Source: PFJX01 sp031426815
Lineage (GTDB): Bacteria; Pseudomonadota; Gammaproteobacteria; Burkholderiales; Thiobacillaceae
DNA: 64,000 nucleotides
Assembly (NCBI GenBank): GCA_031426815.1
Contig: JASJPG010000016.1
Coordinates: 1-64,000, forward strand
Direction: 5' to 3'
Below the pieces are notes generated by a model. The model was given only the letters and a program-made list of their open reading frames with translations. It was not told the DNA's origin and searched no databases. Numbering within the stretch: the first letter of the stretch is position 1; each line of letters opens with the position of its first letter. The position numbers were made by a program, and so were the translations under genes. This document shows positions 14,462-23,369 of this stretch, one piece after another.

Positions 14462-15805
14462 TTGACCGACGACCTGCAACGCCCCGCCCATCCGACTTTC
14501 TGGGAAGCCTTCGTGTACTGGCTGAAACTCGGTTTCATCAGCTTCGGCGGCCCCGCCGGGCAGATCGCCATCATGCATCAGGAACTGGTGGAGAAACGCC
14601 GCTGGATCGGTGAGCGCCGCTTCCTGCACGCGCTCAACTACTGCATGGTGCTGCCCGGCCCGGAGGCGCAGCAACTCGCCATCTACATCGGCTGGCTGCT
14701 GCACCGCACCTGGGGCGGCATCGTCGCCGGCACGCTGTTCGTGCTGCCGTCCCTGTTCATCCTGGCGGGCCTGACCTATGTCTACCTGGCCTTCGGCGAC
14801 GTCACCTTCGTGCAGGGCATCTTCAACGGCATCAAGCCGGCGGTGGTGGCCATCGTGGTGTTCGCGGCCTGGCGCATCGGCTCGCGCGCGCTGAAGAACA
14901 ACCTGTTGTGGGCGATGGCGGCGGCCTCGTTCATCGCCATCTTCGCCTTGAAGATTCCCTTTCCCTACATCGTGCTCGGCGCCGGCATCCTCGGCTTCAT
15001 CGGCGGCAAGGTCCGGCCCGACTTGTTCAAGGTCGGCGGCGGCCACGGCGCCAGCAACAAGACCTACGGCCCGGCCTTGATCGACGACGACACGCCCGCA
15101 CCGGAACACACCAAGTTCAAGCCCATGTACCTGGCCGTGCTGCTGCTGGCGGGCCTGGCGCTCTGGGGCGCGGCCATGCTGACGTTGAGCGACCCGGTGC
15201 TGCAGGACATGGGCGAGTTCTTCACCAAGGCCGCCCTGGTCACCTTCGGCGGCGCCTATGCGGTGCTGCCCTATGTCTACCAGGGCGGCGTCGAGACCTA
15301 CGGCTGGCTGACCGGCACCCAGATGATCGACGGTCTGGCCCTGGGCGAGACCACGCCGGGGCCGCTGATCATGGTGGTGTCCTTCGTCGGCTTCGTCGGT
15401 GCCTGGACGAAAGAGATTTTTGGCCCGGACGCCCTGTTCCTGGCCGGCTTCGCCGGCGCCTCGGTGGCCACCTTCTTCACTTTCCTGCCCAGCTTCGTCT
15501 TCATTCTGGCCGGCGCGCCGCTGGTGGAATCCACCCATGGCGACCTCAAGTTCACCGCACCCTTGACCGGCATCACCGCCGCCGTGGTGGGCGTGATCCT
15601 GAACCTGGCGGTGTTCTTCGGCTGGCACGTAATCTGGCCGCGCGCCAGCGAGGCGGCGCCGTTCTCCGGCGGCTTCGAGTGGTTCTACGCACTGATCTCG
15701 CTGGCCGCCTTCATCGCCCTGTGGAAGTACAAGCAGGACATCATGAAGGTCATTGCCGCCTGCGCGGCCATTGGCCTCGTTTACACCTTTGTTCTTGGAG
15801 CCTGA
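14462..15805 (+). CDS. chrA: ChrA chromate efflux transporter
   Basis: 447 residues from TTG 14462, preceded by GGAGAAG at 6 nt; no ATG fits. It has two homologous CHR halves with about ten membrane segments. Hallmarks are FISFGGPAGQIAIMHQE and LPGPEAQQLAIYIG in the N half, and LVTFGGAYAVLPY and LGETTPGPLIMVVSFVGF in the C half. ChrA exports chromate across the inner membrane using the proton gradient. The unusual TTG start may lower expression relative to chrB. Confidence 0.93.
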   Translation: MTDDLQRPAHPTFWEAFVYWLKLGFISFGGPAGQIAIMHQELVEKRRWIGERRFLHALNYCMVLPGPEAQQLAIYIGWLLHRTWGGIVAGTLFVLPSLFILAGLTYVYLAFGDVTFVQGIFNGIKPAVVAIVVFAAWRIGSRALKNNLLWAMAAASFIAIFALKIPFPYIVLGAGILGFIGGKVRPDLFKVGGGHGASNKTYGPALIDDDTPAPEHTKFKPMYLAVLLLAGLALWGAAMLTLSDPVLQDMGEFFTKAALVTFGGAYAVLPYVYQGGVETYGWLTGTQMIDGLALGETTPGPLIMVVSFVGFVGAWTKEIFGPDALFLAGFAGASVATFFTFLPSFVFILAGAPLVESTHGDLKFTAPLTGITAAVVGVILNLAVFFGWHVIWPRASEAAPFSGGFEWFYALISLAAFIALWKYKQDIMKVIAACAAIGLVYTFVLGA

Positions 15806-15807
15806 AC

Positions 15808-16122
15808 ATGGATCGCACCCTCTCTCCCGAGGCCCTGAAGACCGAACTGGCCGGAAAGTACATTCTCGACGTGCGCCGCGCCGCCGACCACGCCGCCTCC
15901 GGCGAACAGCTGGCGGGCGCTGACTGGAAGAATCCGGAACTCCTGGCCGAGTGGGCCAACACCCTGCCGCGTGACCAGGACATCGTCCTCTATTGTGTGC
16001 GCGGCGGCGCGGTCTCCAACAGCGTGGTGGATGCGCTGCAAGCCAAAGGCCTGCAGGCGCGCTTCATCGAGGGCGGCATCGAAGGCTGGAAGGCGGCCGG
16101 CGGAGCGGTGGTGGCCAAATGA
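15808..16122 (+). CDS. Single-domain rhodanese-like protein of the chromate operon
   Basis: 104 residues, one rhodanese domain: LDVRRAADHAASGEQL then the active-site loop YCVRGGAVSN, with the catalytic Cys in CxRGGxxS form, and the typical end GGIEGWKAAGG. It would carry sulfane sulfur or act as a thiol redox protein. The start lies 2 nt after the chrA stop, so it is in the same operon. Rhodaneses are not core chromate genes, so a thiol-repair role under chromate stress is inference. Confidence 0.85.
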   Translation: MDRTLSPEALKTELAGKYILDVRRAADHAASGEQLAGADWKNPELLAEWANTLPRDQDIVLYCVRGGAVSNSVVDALQAKGLQARFIEGGIEGWKAAGGAVVAK

Positions 16123-16132
16123 GGACCAGGCC

Positions 16133-16573
16133 ATGAAATGGATCACGCGCGAACACCCCAAGATCGACCGCATCGCCTGCCCCTGGCTGATCGCCCGGTT
16201 CATCGACGACGCGCCGGAGTTTCTCTATGTGCCGGGCGGCGATGTGCTGCAAGTGGCGGCGGCAACCGGCGCCACGCCGTATGACATCCCCGGCGTGGAA
16301 TACGGCCATCACGGCGACCAGTGCAGTTTCGACGCCTTCATCGCCAAGCACGGCCTGACCGATCCGGCGCTGCACAAGCTGGCCCTGATCGTGCGCGGCG
16401 CGGACTGCGGCGCGCCGCATCTGGCCAAGGAGGCCGCCGGCCTGCTGGCGATCTCCAAGGGGCTGTCGCTGAACTTCGCGGACGACCATGAAATGCTGGC
16501 ACACGGCATGGTGATCTACGACGCGCTCTATGCCTGGTGCGCCGATACGCCGTTGCAGAAAGCCGGCCGCTGA
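16133..16573 (+). CDS. Stand-alone ChrB C-terminal domain protein
   Basis: 146 residues that correspond only to the ChrB C-terminal domain: ITREHPKIDRIACPWLIARF, CSFDAFIAKHGL, DHEMLAHGMVIYDALY. The N-terminal domain of ChrB is absent, and nothing upstream encodes it, so this is a short paralogue of the first gene. It begins 10 nt after the rhodanese. Its role could be chromate reduction or sensing, but this is not known. Confidence 0.85.
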   Translation: MKWITREHPKIDRIACPWLIARFIDDAPEFLYVPGGDVLQVAAATGATPYDIPGVEYGHHGDQCSFDAFIAKHGLTDPALHKLALIVRGADCGAPHLAKEAAGLLAISKGLSLNFADDHEMLAHGMVIYDALYAWCADTPLQKAGR

Positions 16574-17787
16574 CCCGGCGTGTCGCGTTGATTTTGCCCG
16601 CCCACGTCGCTCCCGAAGCCCGCACGCTGCTGCTGGGCCGCGCGCTGCGCGCCTTCGTCGACGGCTATGTCGCCGTGCTGTTGCCGGTGTATCTGCTGGC
16701 GCTGGGCTTCGGCACCTGGGAAGTCGGTCTGCTCAGCACCGCGACGCTGCTCGGTTCGGCGTTAGCGACGCTGGCGGTGGGGGCCTGGGGACATCGCTTC
16801 CACCATCGCCATTTGCTGCTGGCCGCCGCCGTGCTGATGGCCGCGACCGGCCTGGCGTTCGCCAATCTGGCCGCGTTCTGGCCGCTGTTGCTGATCGCCT
16901 TCGTCGGCACGCTGAACCCGAGTTCCGGCGATGTCAGCGTCTTCCTGCCGCTGGAACACGCGCGTCTGGCCGAAGCCGCCGAGGGCGACGCGCGCACCCG
17001 TCTGTTCGCCCGTTACAGCCTGACCGGCGCGCTCTGCGCGGCGTTCGGTGCGCTTGCCGCCGCCGTGCCGGACTGGCTGGTGACGCTGGAATTCGAGCGC
17101 TTGACGGCGTTGCGCCTGATGTTCGCGCTGTACGGCCTCACCGGCCTGGCGGTCTGGTGGCTCTATCGCCGTCTGCCGGAACCGCCGCCGCACCTGCCGC
17201 TGGCGCCGGCGCCGCTGCAAGCTTCGCGCGGCGTGGTGTTGCAACTGGCGGCGTTGTTCTCGGTCGATGCCTTCGCCGGTGGCCTGGTGGTGAATTCGCT
17301 GCTGGCGCTGTGGCTGTTCGAACGTTTCGGCCTGTCGGTGGCCGCCGCCGGCGCCTTCTTCTTCTGGGCCGGGCTCCTCACCGCCGCCTCGCAACTGGCG
17401 GCGCCCTGGGTCGCCAAGCGCATCGGCCTGCTCAACACCATGGTGTTCACCCACATCCCGGCCAGCCTTTTTCTGATTCTGGCCGCGCTGGCACCGAGCC
17501 TGCCGCTGGCACTCGGCCTGTTGCTGCTGCGCGCCTTCCTGTCGCAGATGGATGTGCCGACCCGCGCCGCCTTCGTGATGGCCGTGGTGACGCCGCCGGA
17601 ACGCGCCGCCGCTGCCAGTTTCACCGCCGTACCGCGCAGCCTGGCCGCCGCGCTGAGCCCGTCCCTCGGCGGCGCGCTGTTCGCCGCCGGCCTGCTCGCC
17701 GCGCCGCTGGTGCTGTGCGGCGTATTGAAGATCGGCTACGACCTGGCGCTGCTGGCCGCGTTCAAACGGCACGCGGCGGCGAAATGA
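16537..17787 (+). CDS. MFS transporter linked to the chromate operon
   Basis: Up to 416 residues with about twelve membrane segments. GTG at 16537 would overlap the previous gene by 37 nt; TTG at 16588 is the alternative. The pattern is major facilitator (VDGYVAVLLPVYLLALGFG; loop GAWGHRFHHRHLL between TM2 and TM3). MFS genes occur beside chrA/chrB in several proteobacteria, so it may export chromate or a related oxyanion or a metabolite. Substrate unproven. Confidence 0.8.
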   Translation: MRRYAVAESRPLTRRVALILPAHVAPEARTLLLGRALRAFVDGYVAVLLPVYLLALGFGTWEVGLLSTATLLGSALATLAVGAWGHRFHHRHLLLAAAVLMAATGLAFANLAAFWPLLLIAFVGTLNPSSGDVSVFLPLEHARLAEAAEGDARTRLFARYSLTGALCAAFGALAAAVPDWLVTLEFERLTALRLMFALYGLTGLAVWWLYRRLPEPPPHLPLAPAPLQASRGVVLQLAALFSVDAFAGGLVVNSLLALWLFERFGLSVAAAGAFFFWAGLLTAASQLAAPWVAKRIGLLNTMVFTHIPASLFLILAALAPSLPLALGLLLLRAFLSQMDVPTRAAFVMAVVTPPERAAAASFTAVPRSLAAALSPSLGGALFAAGLLAAPLVLCGVLKIGYDLALLAAFKRHAAAK

Positions 17788-17868
17788 CGCGAGATGGCAA
17801 AGCCCGATCCGGGCGCTACGCTTAGATCGCACGCTCCCTCCGGATCGTGGCGAACGCGGAGTACCGAC

Positions 17869-18405
17869 GTGGCCAAGAAATCTTATCCGCTGTCCAAGGT
17901 CTACGGCCTGCTTGAGCCGGGACCAGTCGTGTTGCTCAGCACCGCCGGGCGTACCGGCCCCAACGTCATGACGCTGTCCTGGCACAGCATGATCGAATTC
18001 GAACCGCCGCTGGTCGGCTGCGTCGTCAGCAATCGCAACCATTCCTTCGATCTACTGCAGGCATCCGGCGAATGCGTCATCAACATCCCCACTCTGGACA
18101 TCGCCGACAAGGTTGCCGGCTGCGGCAATACCTCGGGTGCGGAAATCGACAAATTCGCGCACTTCGGGCTGACGCTAAAGCCGGCCAAGCGTGTGGCGGC
18201 GCCGCTGATCGAGGAGTGCTATGCGAATCTCGAATGCCGGGTGGCCGACACGACGCTGGTGCCGGCCTATTGCCTGTTCGTGCTCGAAGTCGTCCAGGCC
18301 TGGATCGACCCCGCCGTGAAACACCCGCGCACGCTGCACCACCTCGGACACGGCAACTTCATGGTCGCAGGCGAACGGATCCAGCTGCGGTCGAAGATGA
18401 AATAG
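17869..18405 (+). CDS. Flavin reductase-like (DIM6/NTAB) FMN-binding protein
   Basis: 178 residues from GTG 17869 with GGAG upstream; an ATG at 17794 is in frame but lacks a ribosome site. Motifs for the flavin reductase-like split barrel are PVVLLSTAGRTGPNVMTLSW, EFEPPLVGCVVS and the Cys-containing SGECVINIP. Such proteins bind FMN and supply reduced flavin or reduce flavin-bound substrates; some reduce metals or quinones. Its position 81 nt after the MFS gene leaves membership of the chromate operon open. Confidence 0.82.
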   Translation: MAKKSYPLSKVYGLLEPGPVVLLSTAGRTGPNVMTLSWHSMIEFEPPLVGCVVSNRNHSFDLLQASGECVINIPTLDIADKVAGCGNTSGAEIDKFAHFGLTLKPAKRVAAPLIEECYANLECRVADTTLVPAYCLFVLEVVQAWIDPAVKHPRTLHHLGHGNFMVAGERIQLRSKMK

Positions 18406-18473
18406 CGGGGGGTTGGTTTTCTTCAGTTCATTGATTTCAATGGACACTTCGTTCAGCCTCAAGGAGAACCCAC

Positions 18474-18920
18474 ATGGATAGTTCAACGCTGCTTGCGGAA
18501 CTTAACCCCGATGACCTCATCATCGAAGCGCCTTCAGTGATCGCGTGGAAGCTCGGGATCGTCGACAACGCCGATGACGTGGCGCAGTTCATGTACAGAG
18601 GAGGGCCATATCCCATCGCATCGGGAGCCCCTGGAAAGTCCGAAGACAGGCGCCCGGAGAAGACCTATTGGCAGGCAGTCAAGAGCGAGATGAATCTCTT
18701 TCTTTGCACGGACGACAAGCGTTACCAGGAACTATGGCAACGCATTTCGGAACTCGACAAGAAGTCGACTTCTACCGTTGTCGCAGTGGTCTCGGCGTAC
18801 CTGGGTTCGATCATTGGGGTAGCAGGAACGGTCATCGCCGGTTTCGTAGCCGTGTGCTTTTATGCACTTCTCAAGCTCGGCAAGGAAGCCTACTGCCGCT
18901 ACAAGAGCGGTGAGGCCTAG
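18474..18920 (+). CDS. Hypothetical protein with C-terminal membrane anchor
   Basis: 148 residues, with AAGGAGA 8 nt before the ATG. Residues 1-~95 are soluble and polar. A single membrane segment (~103-130, VVAVVSAYLGSIIGVAGTVI) is followed by a short Lys-rich tail, so the protein probably has its N-terminus in the cytoplasm. No family is recognised. Codon use is more AT-rich than the neighbours, which hints at recent arrival. Unlinked in orientation to the next gene. Confidence 0.65.
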   Translation: MDSSTLLAELNPDDLIIEAPSVIAWKLGIVDNADDVAQFMYRGGPYPIASGAPGKSEDRRPEKTYWQAVKSEMNLFLCTDDKRYQELWQRISELDKKSTSTVVAVVSAYLGSIIGVAGTVIAGFVAVCFYALLKLGKEAYCRYKSGEA

Positions 18921-18950
18921 CCACCTTAAGTTTGGTCATCCGCCAGCCGT

Positions 18951-19793
18951 TCAAACCGCCTTCGCCACCAGCACCGGGCATTTCGCCTGCACGATGACCT
19001 GTTGCGAGACGCTGCCCATCAGGATGCGGTCGAGGCCGGTGCGGCCGTGGCTGCCGACCACGATCAGATCGCACTCGTTTTCCGCTGCCGCTGCGACGAT
19101 GGCTTTCGCCGGGTTGCCTTCCTTGACCACGCTGTCGGCGGCGACGCCGTCGCGGCGCAGCAGGTCGCGCACGCGGTCGGCCATGGCCTGGACCAGGTCG
19201 CATTTGAGATCGTCGTTGGCGCAGACCGATAGCACCGTGACCGGCAGGCCGCACAGTTTGGCCAGGTTGCCGGCGGCGACGGCGGCGGCATCGGCGAAAC
19301 GGGAACCGTCCACCGCGAGCAGGATGCCCTGGTCCCACATGCCGGATTCCTTCGGCACCACCAGCACGCTGCAATGCACGTGGCCGACTACGCGCGCGGC
19401 GGCTTCGCCCAGCATCAGGCGTTCCAGCCAGTGCACGCCGCGGCGGCCCATGACGACCAGATCGGCCTGGCTTTCCTCGGCCTGGGCGGCGATTTCGCGC
19501 ACCGGTTCGTCGCCGTAGCGCAGCACCGGCGCGCAATTGACGCAGGCGGTGCCGGCCTGTTGCTCGACTTCGCGCAGGATGGCGCGGCCCTGATCTTCGG
19601 CCTGTTGCACGCCGCCCGGATTGAACATCGCGTAATCAGGCAGCGTCTGCGCCATGTGCATGACGGTGAGATGCGAGCCGCAGCGACCGGACATGTGCAA
19701 GGCGACGCGCACCGCGCCGGTGCTGACATCGCTGCCGTCGGTGGCAAGCAGCAGGTTGTCGAAGCGTGCCAGGGGAGAAAGCTGGGCCGTCAT
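18951..19793 (-). CDS. Tandem universal stress protein (two UspA domains)
   Basis: 280 residues from ATG 19793, with AGGAG upstream. It has two UspA domains. The first is FDNLLLATDGSDVSTGA ... DLVVMGRRGVHWLERLMLG. The second is ILLAVDGSRFADAAAVAA ... DLIVVGSHGRTGLDRILMGS, with the ATP-binding G-x2-G-x9-G(S/T) pattern (GSHGRTGLDRILMGS) intact. ATP-binding Usp proteins act in the cytoplasm under energy or redox stress. Single-gene unit. Confidence 0.88.
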   Translation of the reverse strand: MTAQLSPLARFDNLLLATDGSDVSTGAVRVALHMSGRCGSHLTVMHMAQTLPDYAMFNPGGVQQAEDQGRAILREVEQQAGTACVNCAPVLRYGDEPVREIAAQAEESQADLVVMGRRGVHWLERLMLGEAAARVVGHVHCSVLVVPKESGMWDQGILLAVDGSRFADAAAVAAGNLAKLCGLPVTVLSVCANDDLKCDLVQAMADRVRDLLRRDGVAADSVVKEGNPAKAIVAAAAENECDLIVVGSHGRTGLDRILMGSVSQQVIVQAKCPVLVAKAV

Positions 19794-19919
19794 GAAAAAC
19801 TCCTCTTTGTGGTGGGTCTCCACAAGCATAGAGAATGGTTGGACTTTCGGCTGGCATAAACAGGGCTGCTTAGGCCAGCCTGCCACGCAAGCGGGATCTC
19901 GTAGCAGGCAAATCGGGTA

Positions 19920-20480
19920 CTAATTCGCCCCGGGCTGGTTTGCCTTCACCAATCTGTCGGCATCTGAGAACACGCGTCGCACGATGTCGTCGAGTTCGCG
20001 AGGGGTTTCGCCAGCGTAGGTAACGCACTTCTCATAGGTTGCCACGGCAAAACAGACGCGTGTGCTCGCCGCATCCGCCATACGCAAGGTGCTGGTGACG
20101 ACGCTGCCATCCTCTTTCAGGAAAACCGAATAGCGCGCGGTGGTGTTCGTCGGCAAGTCGAAGAAGCGAATCTTGTAGAACTCGTTCAACAGGATGAGCA
20201 GATCCTTGGGAGCGTAGCGGAACGGAAGAGTCTGGCCATCCCGTTCGAGCGAGGCGCTGCTGGTCCCGGACAGGTTGACCCGCCGGATAGGAAAAGCGGC
20301 GCTGCCAGGCTGGCGCGTCAAATGTACGCTGACCGCTTCGATTCGAAACGTCAGTGGCGGCCCGTCCACTGCAAGACTTTTCTGTGTGGGCATCGCGCAG
20401 GCTCCGGTCAGACAGCCGCCGAGCAGCAGGCCGGCGAGTAGCGTTCTGCCCTTCGCGGGCTTGGCAACGCGGCGCCCCAA
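19920..20480 (-). CDS. Hypothetical lipoprotein
   Basis: About 186 residues from TTG 20480. The longer frame would run through the palindromic terminator at 20483-20514, so a start after it is preferred. A lipoprotein signal is visible (LLAGLLLGGCLTGAC, lipobox LTGAC). The mature part has beta-rich character and two Cys (RVCFAVATYEKC). No family is recognised. It follows the PEP-CTERM gene at 20534 on the same strand, separated by the terminator. Confidence 0.6.
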   Translation of the reverse strand: MGRRVAKPAKGRTLLAGLLLGGCLTGACAMPTQKSLAVDGPPLTFRIEAVSVHLTRQPGSAAFPIRRVNLSGTSSASLERDGQTLPFRYAPKDLLILLNEFYKIRFFDLPTNTTARYSVFLKEDGSVVTSTLRMADAASTRVCFAVATYEKCVTYAGETPRELDDIVRRVFSDADRLVKANQPGAN

Positions 20481-20482
20481 TA

Positions 20483-20514
20483 AATAAACGGGATCCCGTT
20501 GCCGGGATCCCGTT
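20483..20514 (-). terminator. Palindromic terminator after the PEP-CTERM gene
   Basis: On the minus strand a stem built from CGGGATCCCG repeats (AACGGGATCCCGG and CGGGATCCCGTT) is followed by TATTTATT. The 14-nt AACGGGATCCCGTT at 20487-20500 is itself a perfect palindrome. Confidence 0.6.
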
Positions 20515-20533
20515 ACCTTCGCTTGCGCGGTCA

Positions 20534-21523
20534 TCAAGCCTTGCGGCAGCGCGCCATGTAGCCGACCAAACCCAGGCCCGCGAGCATCAGGGCGTAGGTT
20601 TCGGGCTCGGGCACGGCGGGGGTGTAGCCGAGATCGGCCATGATGCCGATCTCGATCGCACTCAAGTTGCGCGCGCTCGGGCCATCAATCGTGCTGGACG
20701 CCATCATCATCGTCGCGAGGTAAGAGCTCTCGTCGTCGAGGTGGGAAATACTGCTGCCGGGCGCCCACTCGACTGGACTGTAGAGGTTGACGAGGTAGCC
20801 ATCGTTGGCCGCCACGGCATTGGCGCCATTGAAGTACATGACTGAGCCGCCTTCTCTGGTCGCTCCCCAAACATCATCTTGCAGTACATAGCTGTCGCTC
20901 ACGACCCTGAAGCCATCCGCATCGACCAGAAACCGGTCGAAGGTCGCCCATTCACCACCGCCACTGTGCCTGCTGCCGATGTAGGGTTGGCCGTCATAGT
21001 TCATGGATGATGCGAAACCAAGTGCGTGCGTGTACTCGTGGAAGAGGGTGCTGTAGAAATCGTAAGTACCACCCGGAACTGTGTCGTTCAAACCCAGCGC
21101 AGTGAAATACGCGAAATTCACTGCGACCATGCCATCCGCTGTTGCCGACCCGTTCAAATCGCCGCCACCCTGCAATAGGCTTCTGACAACTTCGCCGCCG
21201 CCAAACGTGCCATTACCTACGTAGGCAATTTCAGAACCGGCCGACGCCAAGACCGGGGTGTCAATGTCATCGTACGCAGTGGCAGCCAGCGTGATCGTCC
21301 CAGTGTTGCTGAAATGGCTGCCGAACAGGCTGGAAAACGAGGAGGCCGCGGTGTTCATTGCGGTTTTCTGCTCATTGGTCCAGACGCCTAACCACTCATA
21401 TTCGATCGTAACGGCGGCCGAGGCTGCGGAGCCATAGGCCAGACAGCTGGCAAGGAGACCGCCGTTGATCAGCGCGCGCGCAATGCGCGAGATCGGATGA
21501 GCTTTATTGTTTTCTGCGTTCAT
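20534..21523 (-). CDS. PEP-CTERM protein with zinc-metalloprotease motif
   Basis: 329 residues from ATG 21523, with GGAG upstream; a longer frame lacks a good start. It has a signal peptide (cut near SAASAAV). Mid-protein is FHEYTHALGF (H162-E163...H166), an HExxH zinc site, in a context (VNFAYFTALGLND; DFYSTLFHEYTH) seen in NF038122-type secreted metallopeptidases. The C-terminus is a PEP-CTERM sorting signal: VPEPETYALML, a hydrophobic stretch and the basic tail ARCRKA. Exosortase A would process it for surface export. A -24/-12 promoter-like site lies 49 nt upstream. Confidence 0.85.
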   Translation of the reverse strand: MNAENNKAHPISRIARALINGGLLASCLAYGSAASAAVTIEYEWLGVWTNEQKTAMNTAASSFSSLFGSHFSNTGTITLAATAYDDIDTPVLASAGSEIAYVGNGTFGGGEVVRSLLQGGGDLNGSATADGMVAVNFAYFTALGLNDTVPGGTYDFYSTLFHEYTHALGFASSMNYDGQPYIGSRHSGGGEWATFDRFLVDADGFRVVSDSYVLQDDVWGATREGGSVMYFNGANAVAANDGYLVNLYSPVEWAPGSSISHLDDESSYLATMMMASSTIDGPSARNLSAIEIGIMADLGYTPAVPEPETYALMLAGLGLVGYMARCRKA

Positions 21524-21571
21524 GGCGTGGAGGCTCCAAAAAATAGTAGGCAAAATCAACTCGCCATGACA

Positions 21572-21587
21572 AGCATGAAACATGCCT
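21572..21587 (-). promoter_or_regulatory. Sigma54 (-24/-12) promoter-like element before PEP-CTERM gene
   Basis: Minus strand AGGCATGTTTCATGCT keeps the GG-N10-GC spacing of sigma54 promoters and matches the consensus TGGCACG-N4-TTGCW except at three positions. It lies 49 nt before the start codon. A similar element precedes the other PEP-CTERM gene. Confidence 0.45.
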
Positions 21588-21723
21588 GAAGCCTGACCAC
21601 AAAATAACCACATGTTTTGTATGGATTTCTTGCATTCAATTACGACAGATCCGGTCTGCGGCATTACCCAACGTAAAAAATACCGACAATTCCTTATCAA
21701 TGAATACGTTGTTTACCTACCCA

Positions 21724-22458
21724 TTACTCGCATTCCTGGGCCCGCGCCAGGCGGGCGAATCGCCGCAGCAGGCCGGCGGATTCCGGCGTTTCGATCAGGC
21801 CGGCGCGGATGCTGGCGGCATCCTGGCCGGCGGCCTGCAAGGCGGGCGCGAAATGGTCCAGGTAGAGCGACATCCGCGCCGCATTGAATTCCGGATGGAA
21901 CTGCACGCCCCAGGCGCAGCCGCCGACGCGGAAGGCGTGCGTCGGCTCGAATGCGTTGCCGGCCAGCAGCGTGGCGCCTTTCGGCAACTTGCGCACGCTC
22001 TGGGCATGCACGGCATGGGCATGGAAATGGGCGGGCATGTCGGCGAACAACGGGTCGCTCACGGCGGCGGCATGGCGTTCGATGGCAACGCTGCCGATCT
22101 CGCGCCCGAGCGGGTGGAAATCGACTTTGCCGCCCAGCGCCCGCGCCAACATCTGATGGCCGAAGCAGATACCGAGCAACGGCACCTGCGCCGCCACCAC
22201 GCGCGCGGTCCAATCGGACAGGCGCAGCATCCAGGGCAACTCGTCGGTAATCATCGCGTGCGCGCCGCTGATCACCACGCCGGCGCACTCGCCATGCGCG
22301 GGCAATGCATCGGCGTGCTGCGCATCGAACACGCGCACTTCGCCGTGCGACAGACCCAGGCCGGCGATCAGCCAGTCCTCGAAGTCGCCGCTTGCGGCCA
22401 TGGTTTCCGGAAAGGTGCTGCCGGCTTTGACGATACAAATCTTTGCGGTGGGCTTCAT
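21724..22458 (-). CDS. Class I glutamine amidotransferase
   Basis: 244 residues. The catalytic Cys is in GICFGHQML and the His-Glu pair in VQFHPEF, so the Cys-His-Glu triad is intact. It is a stand-alone GATase1 resembling the amidotransferase half of GMP synthase, with no synthase domain. Such proteins release ammonia from glutamine for a partner enzyme or act as gamma-glutamyl hydrolases. The gene is the last of the minus-strand group that begins at 29609, ending 10 nt from the transglutaminase gene, and so probably serves the peptide/amide pathway predicted there. Confidence 0.85.
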   Translation of the reverse strand: MKPTAKICIVKAGSTFPETMAASGDFEDWLIAGLGLSHGEVRVFDAQHADALPAHGECAGVVISGAHAMITDELPWMLRLSDWTARVVAAQVPLLGICFGHQMLARALGGKVDFHPLGREIGSVAIERHAAAVSDPLFADMPAHFHAHAVHAQSVRKLPKGATLLAGNAFEPTHAFRVGGCAWGVQFHPEFNAARMSLYLDHFAPALQAAGQDAASIRAGLIETPESAGLLRRFARLARAQECE

Positions 22459-22468
22459 TGAAGATGAC

Positions 22469-23365
22469 TCAGTTATCGAACATGCGCGTCACGGTGACGC
22501 CGACATCCAGCCGGTGCATGCCGCCGCCGTAGATGACGCCTTTCAGCGGCGCCACGTCGGCGTAATCGCGGCCCCAGGCCAGGGTGAGATGGCCGTCGCC
22601 GGTCGGCGCGCCATTGGTGGGATCGAAGTCGAACCAGCCATGATTCGGCAGATAGACACCGATCCAGGCGTGCGAAGCATCGGCACCGAGCAGGATCGGC
22701 GCGCCCGGCACCGGCGTGGTTTCGAGGTAGCCGCTGACATAGCGCGCGGCCAGGCCGAGTCCGCGCAGGCCGGACAGCGCCAGATGCGCGAAATCCTGGC
22801 AAACGCCATGCCGTTCGACCAGCACTTCGGTAATGGGCGTGTCGATCTGCGTGGCGTTCGGGCGATAGGCGAATTCGGCATGGATGCGCGCCGCCAGATC
22901 GGCGACGGCATCGAGCAACGGCCGCCCCGGCGGGAAGCTGGCGCGCACATATACGACGGCGGCGGCTTCCAGCGGCGCATGCGGCGAGGGCAGGCAGAAC
23001 TCGCGTGCGGCGACGCATTCCGGCGCCAGGTCGACATCGCCGTGCAACGGCCGGCTCAGTGTTTCGACCACGTCCTCCCAGGCGGGCGAGGTTGCCGGCA
23101 GCATCTGCGGCGCGCGCTCGATCAGACTGCAGGCGGTGACGCTGAGGCTTTGATGCGGCTGGCGCAGGTTGAACCAGACCACGCGGTTGCCGAAGGCATC
23201 GTCGCGCTCGCGGTAGTCGTCGACGAACGGATGCATCACCAGCGTACGTTCCAGTACGCGCTGCCCCGCCGCCGCGCGCGGCAGCAGGCGGGCCTCGCCA
23301 TAGTTGAGGCCGACGCTGTGCGCGTAGTAATAGGTGTTGACGTGTTCGATGCGGAAGCGGCTCAT
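22469..23365 (-). CDS. Transglutaminase-like protein (short form)
   Basis: 298 residues. The N-terminal ~110 residues match the bacterial transglutaminase-like N-domain (EHVNTYYYAHSVGLNYGEAR). The core carries the Cys in ERHGVCQDFAHL, the His in ASHAWIGVYLP and the Asp in WFDFDPTNG, so the Cys-His-Asp triad is complete. It would cleave or form amide bonds. The start is 4 nt after the previous stop. It pairs with the large transglutaminase/DUF2126 protein in the same unit. Confidence 0.88.
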   Translation of the reverse strand: MSRFRIEHVNTYYYAHSVGLNYGEARLLPRAAAGQRVLERTLVMHPFVDDYRERDDAFGNRVVWFNLRQPHQSLSVTACSLIERAPQMLPATSPAWEDVVETLSRPLHGDVDLAPECVAAREFCLPSPHAPLEAAAVVYVRASFPPGRPLLDAVADLAARIHAEFAYRPNATQIDTPITEVLVERHGVCQDFAHLALSGLRGLGLAARYVSGYLETTPVPGAPILLGADASHAWIGVYLPNHGWFDFDPTNGAPTGDGHLTLAWGRDYADVAPLKGVIYGGGMHRLDVGVTVTRMFDN

Positions 23366-23369
23366 TTTT

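Noticed and set aside
13904..15628. Long minus-strand frame opposite chrB-chrA
   Set aside because: Composition effect only; its translation is His/Gln/Gly-rich with no domain.
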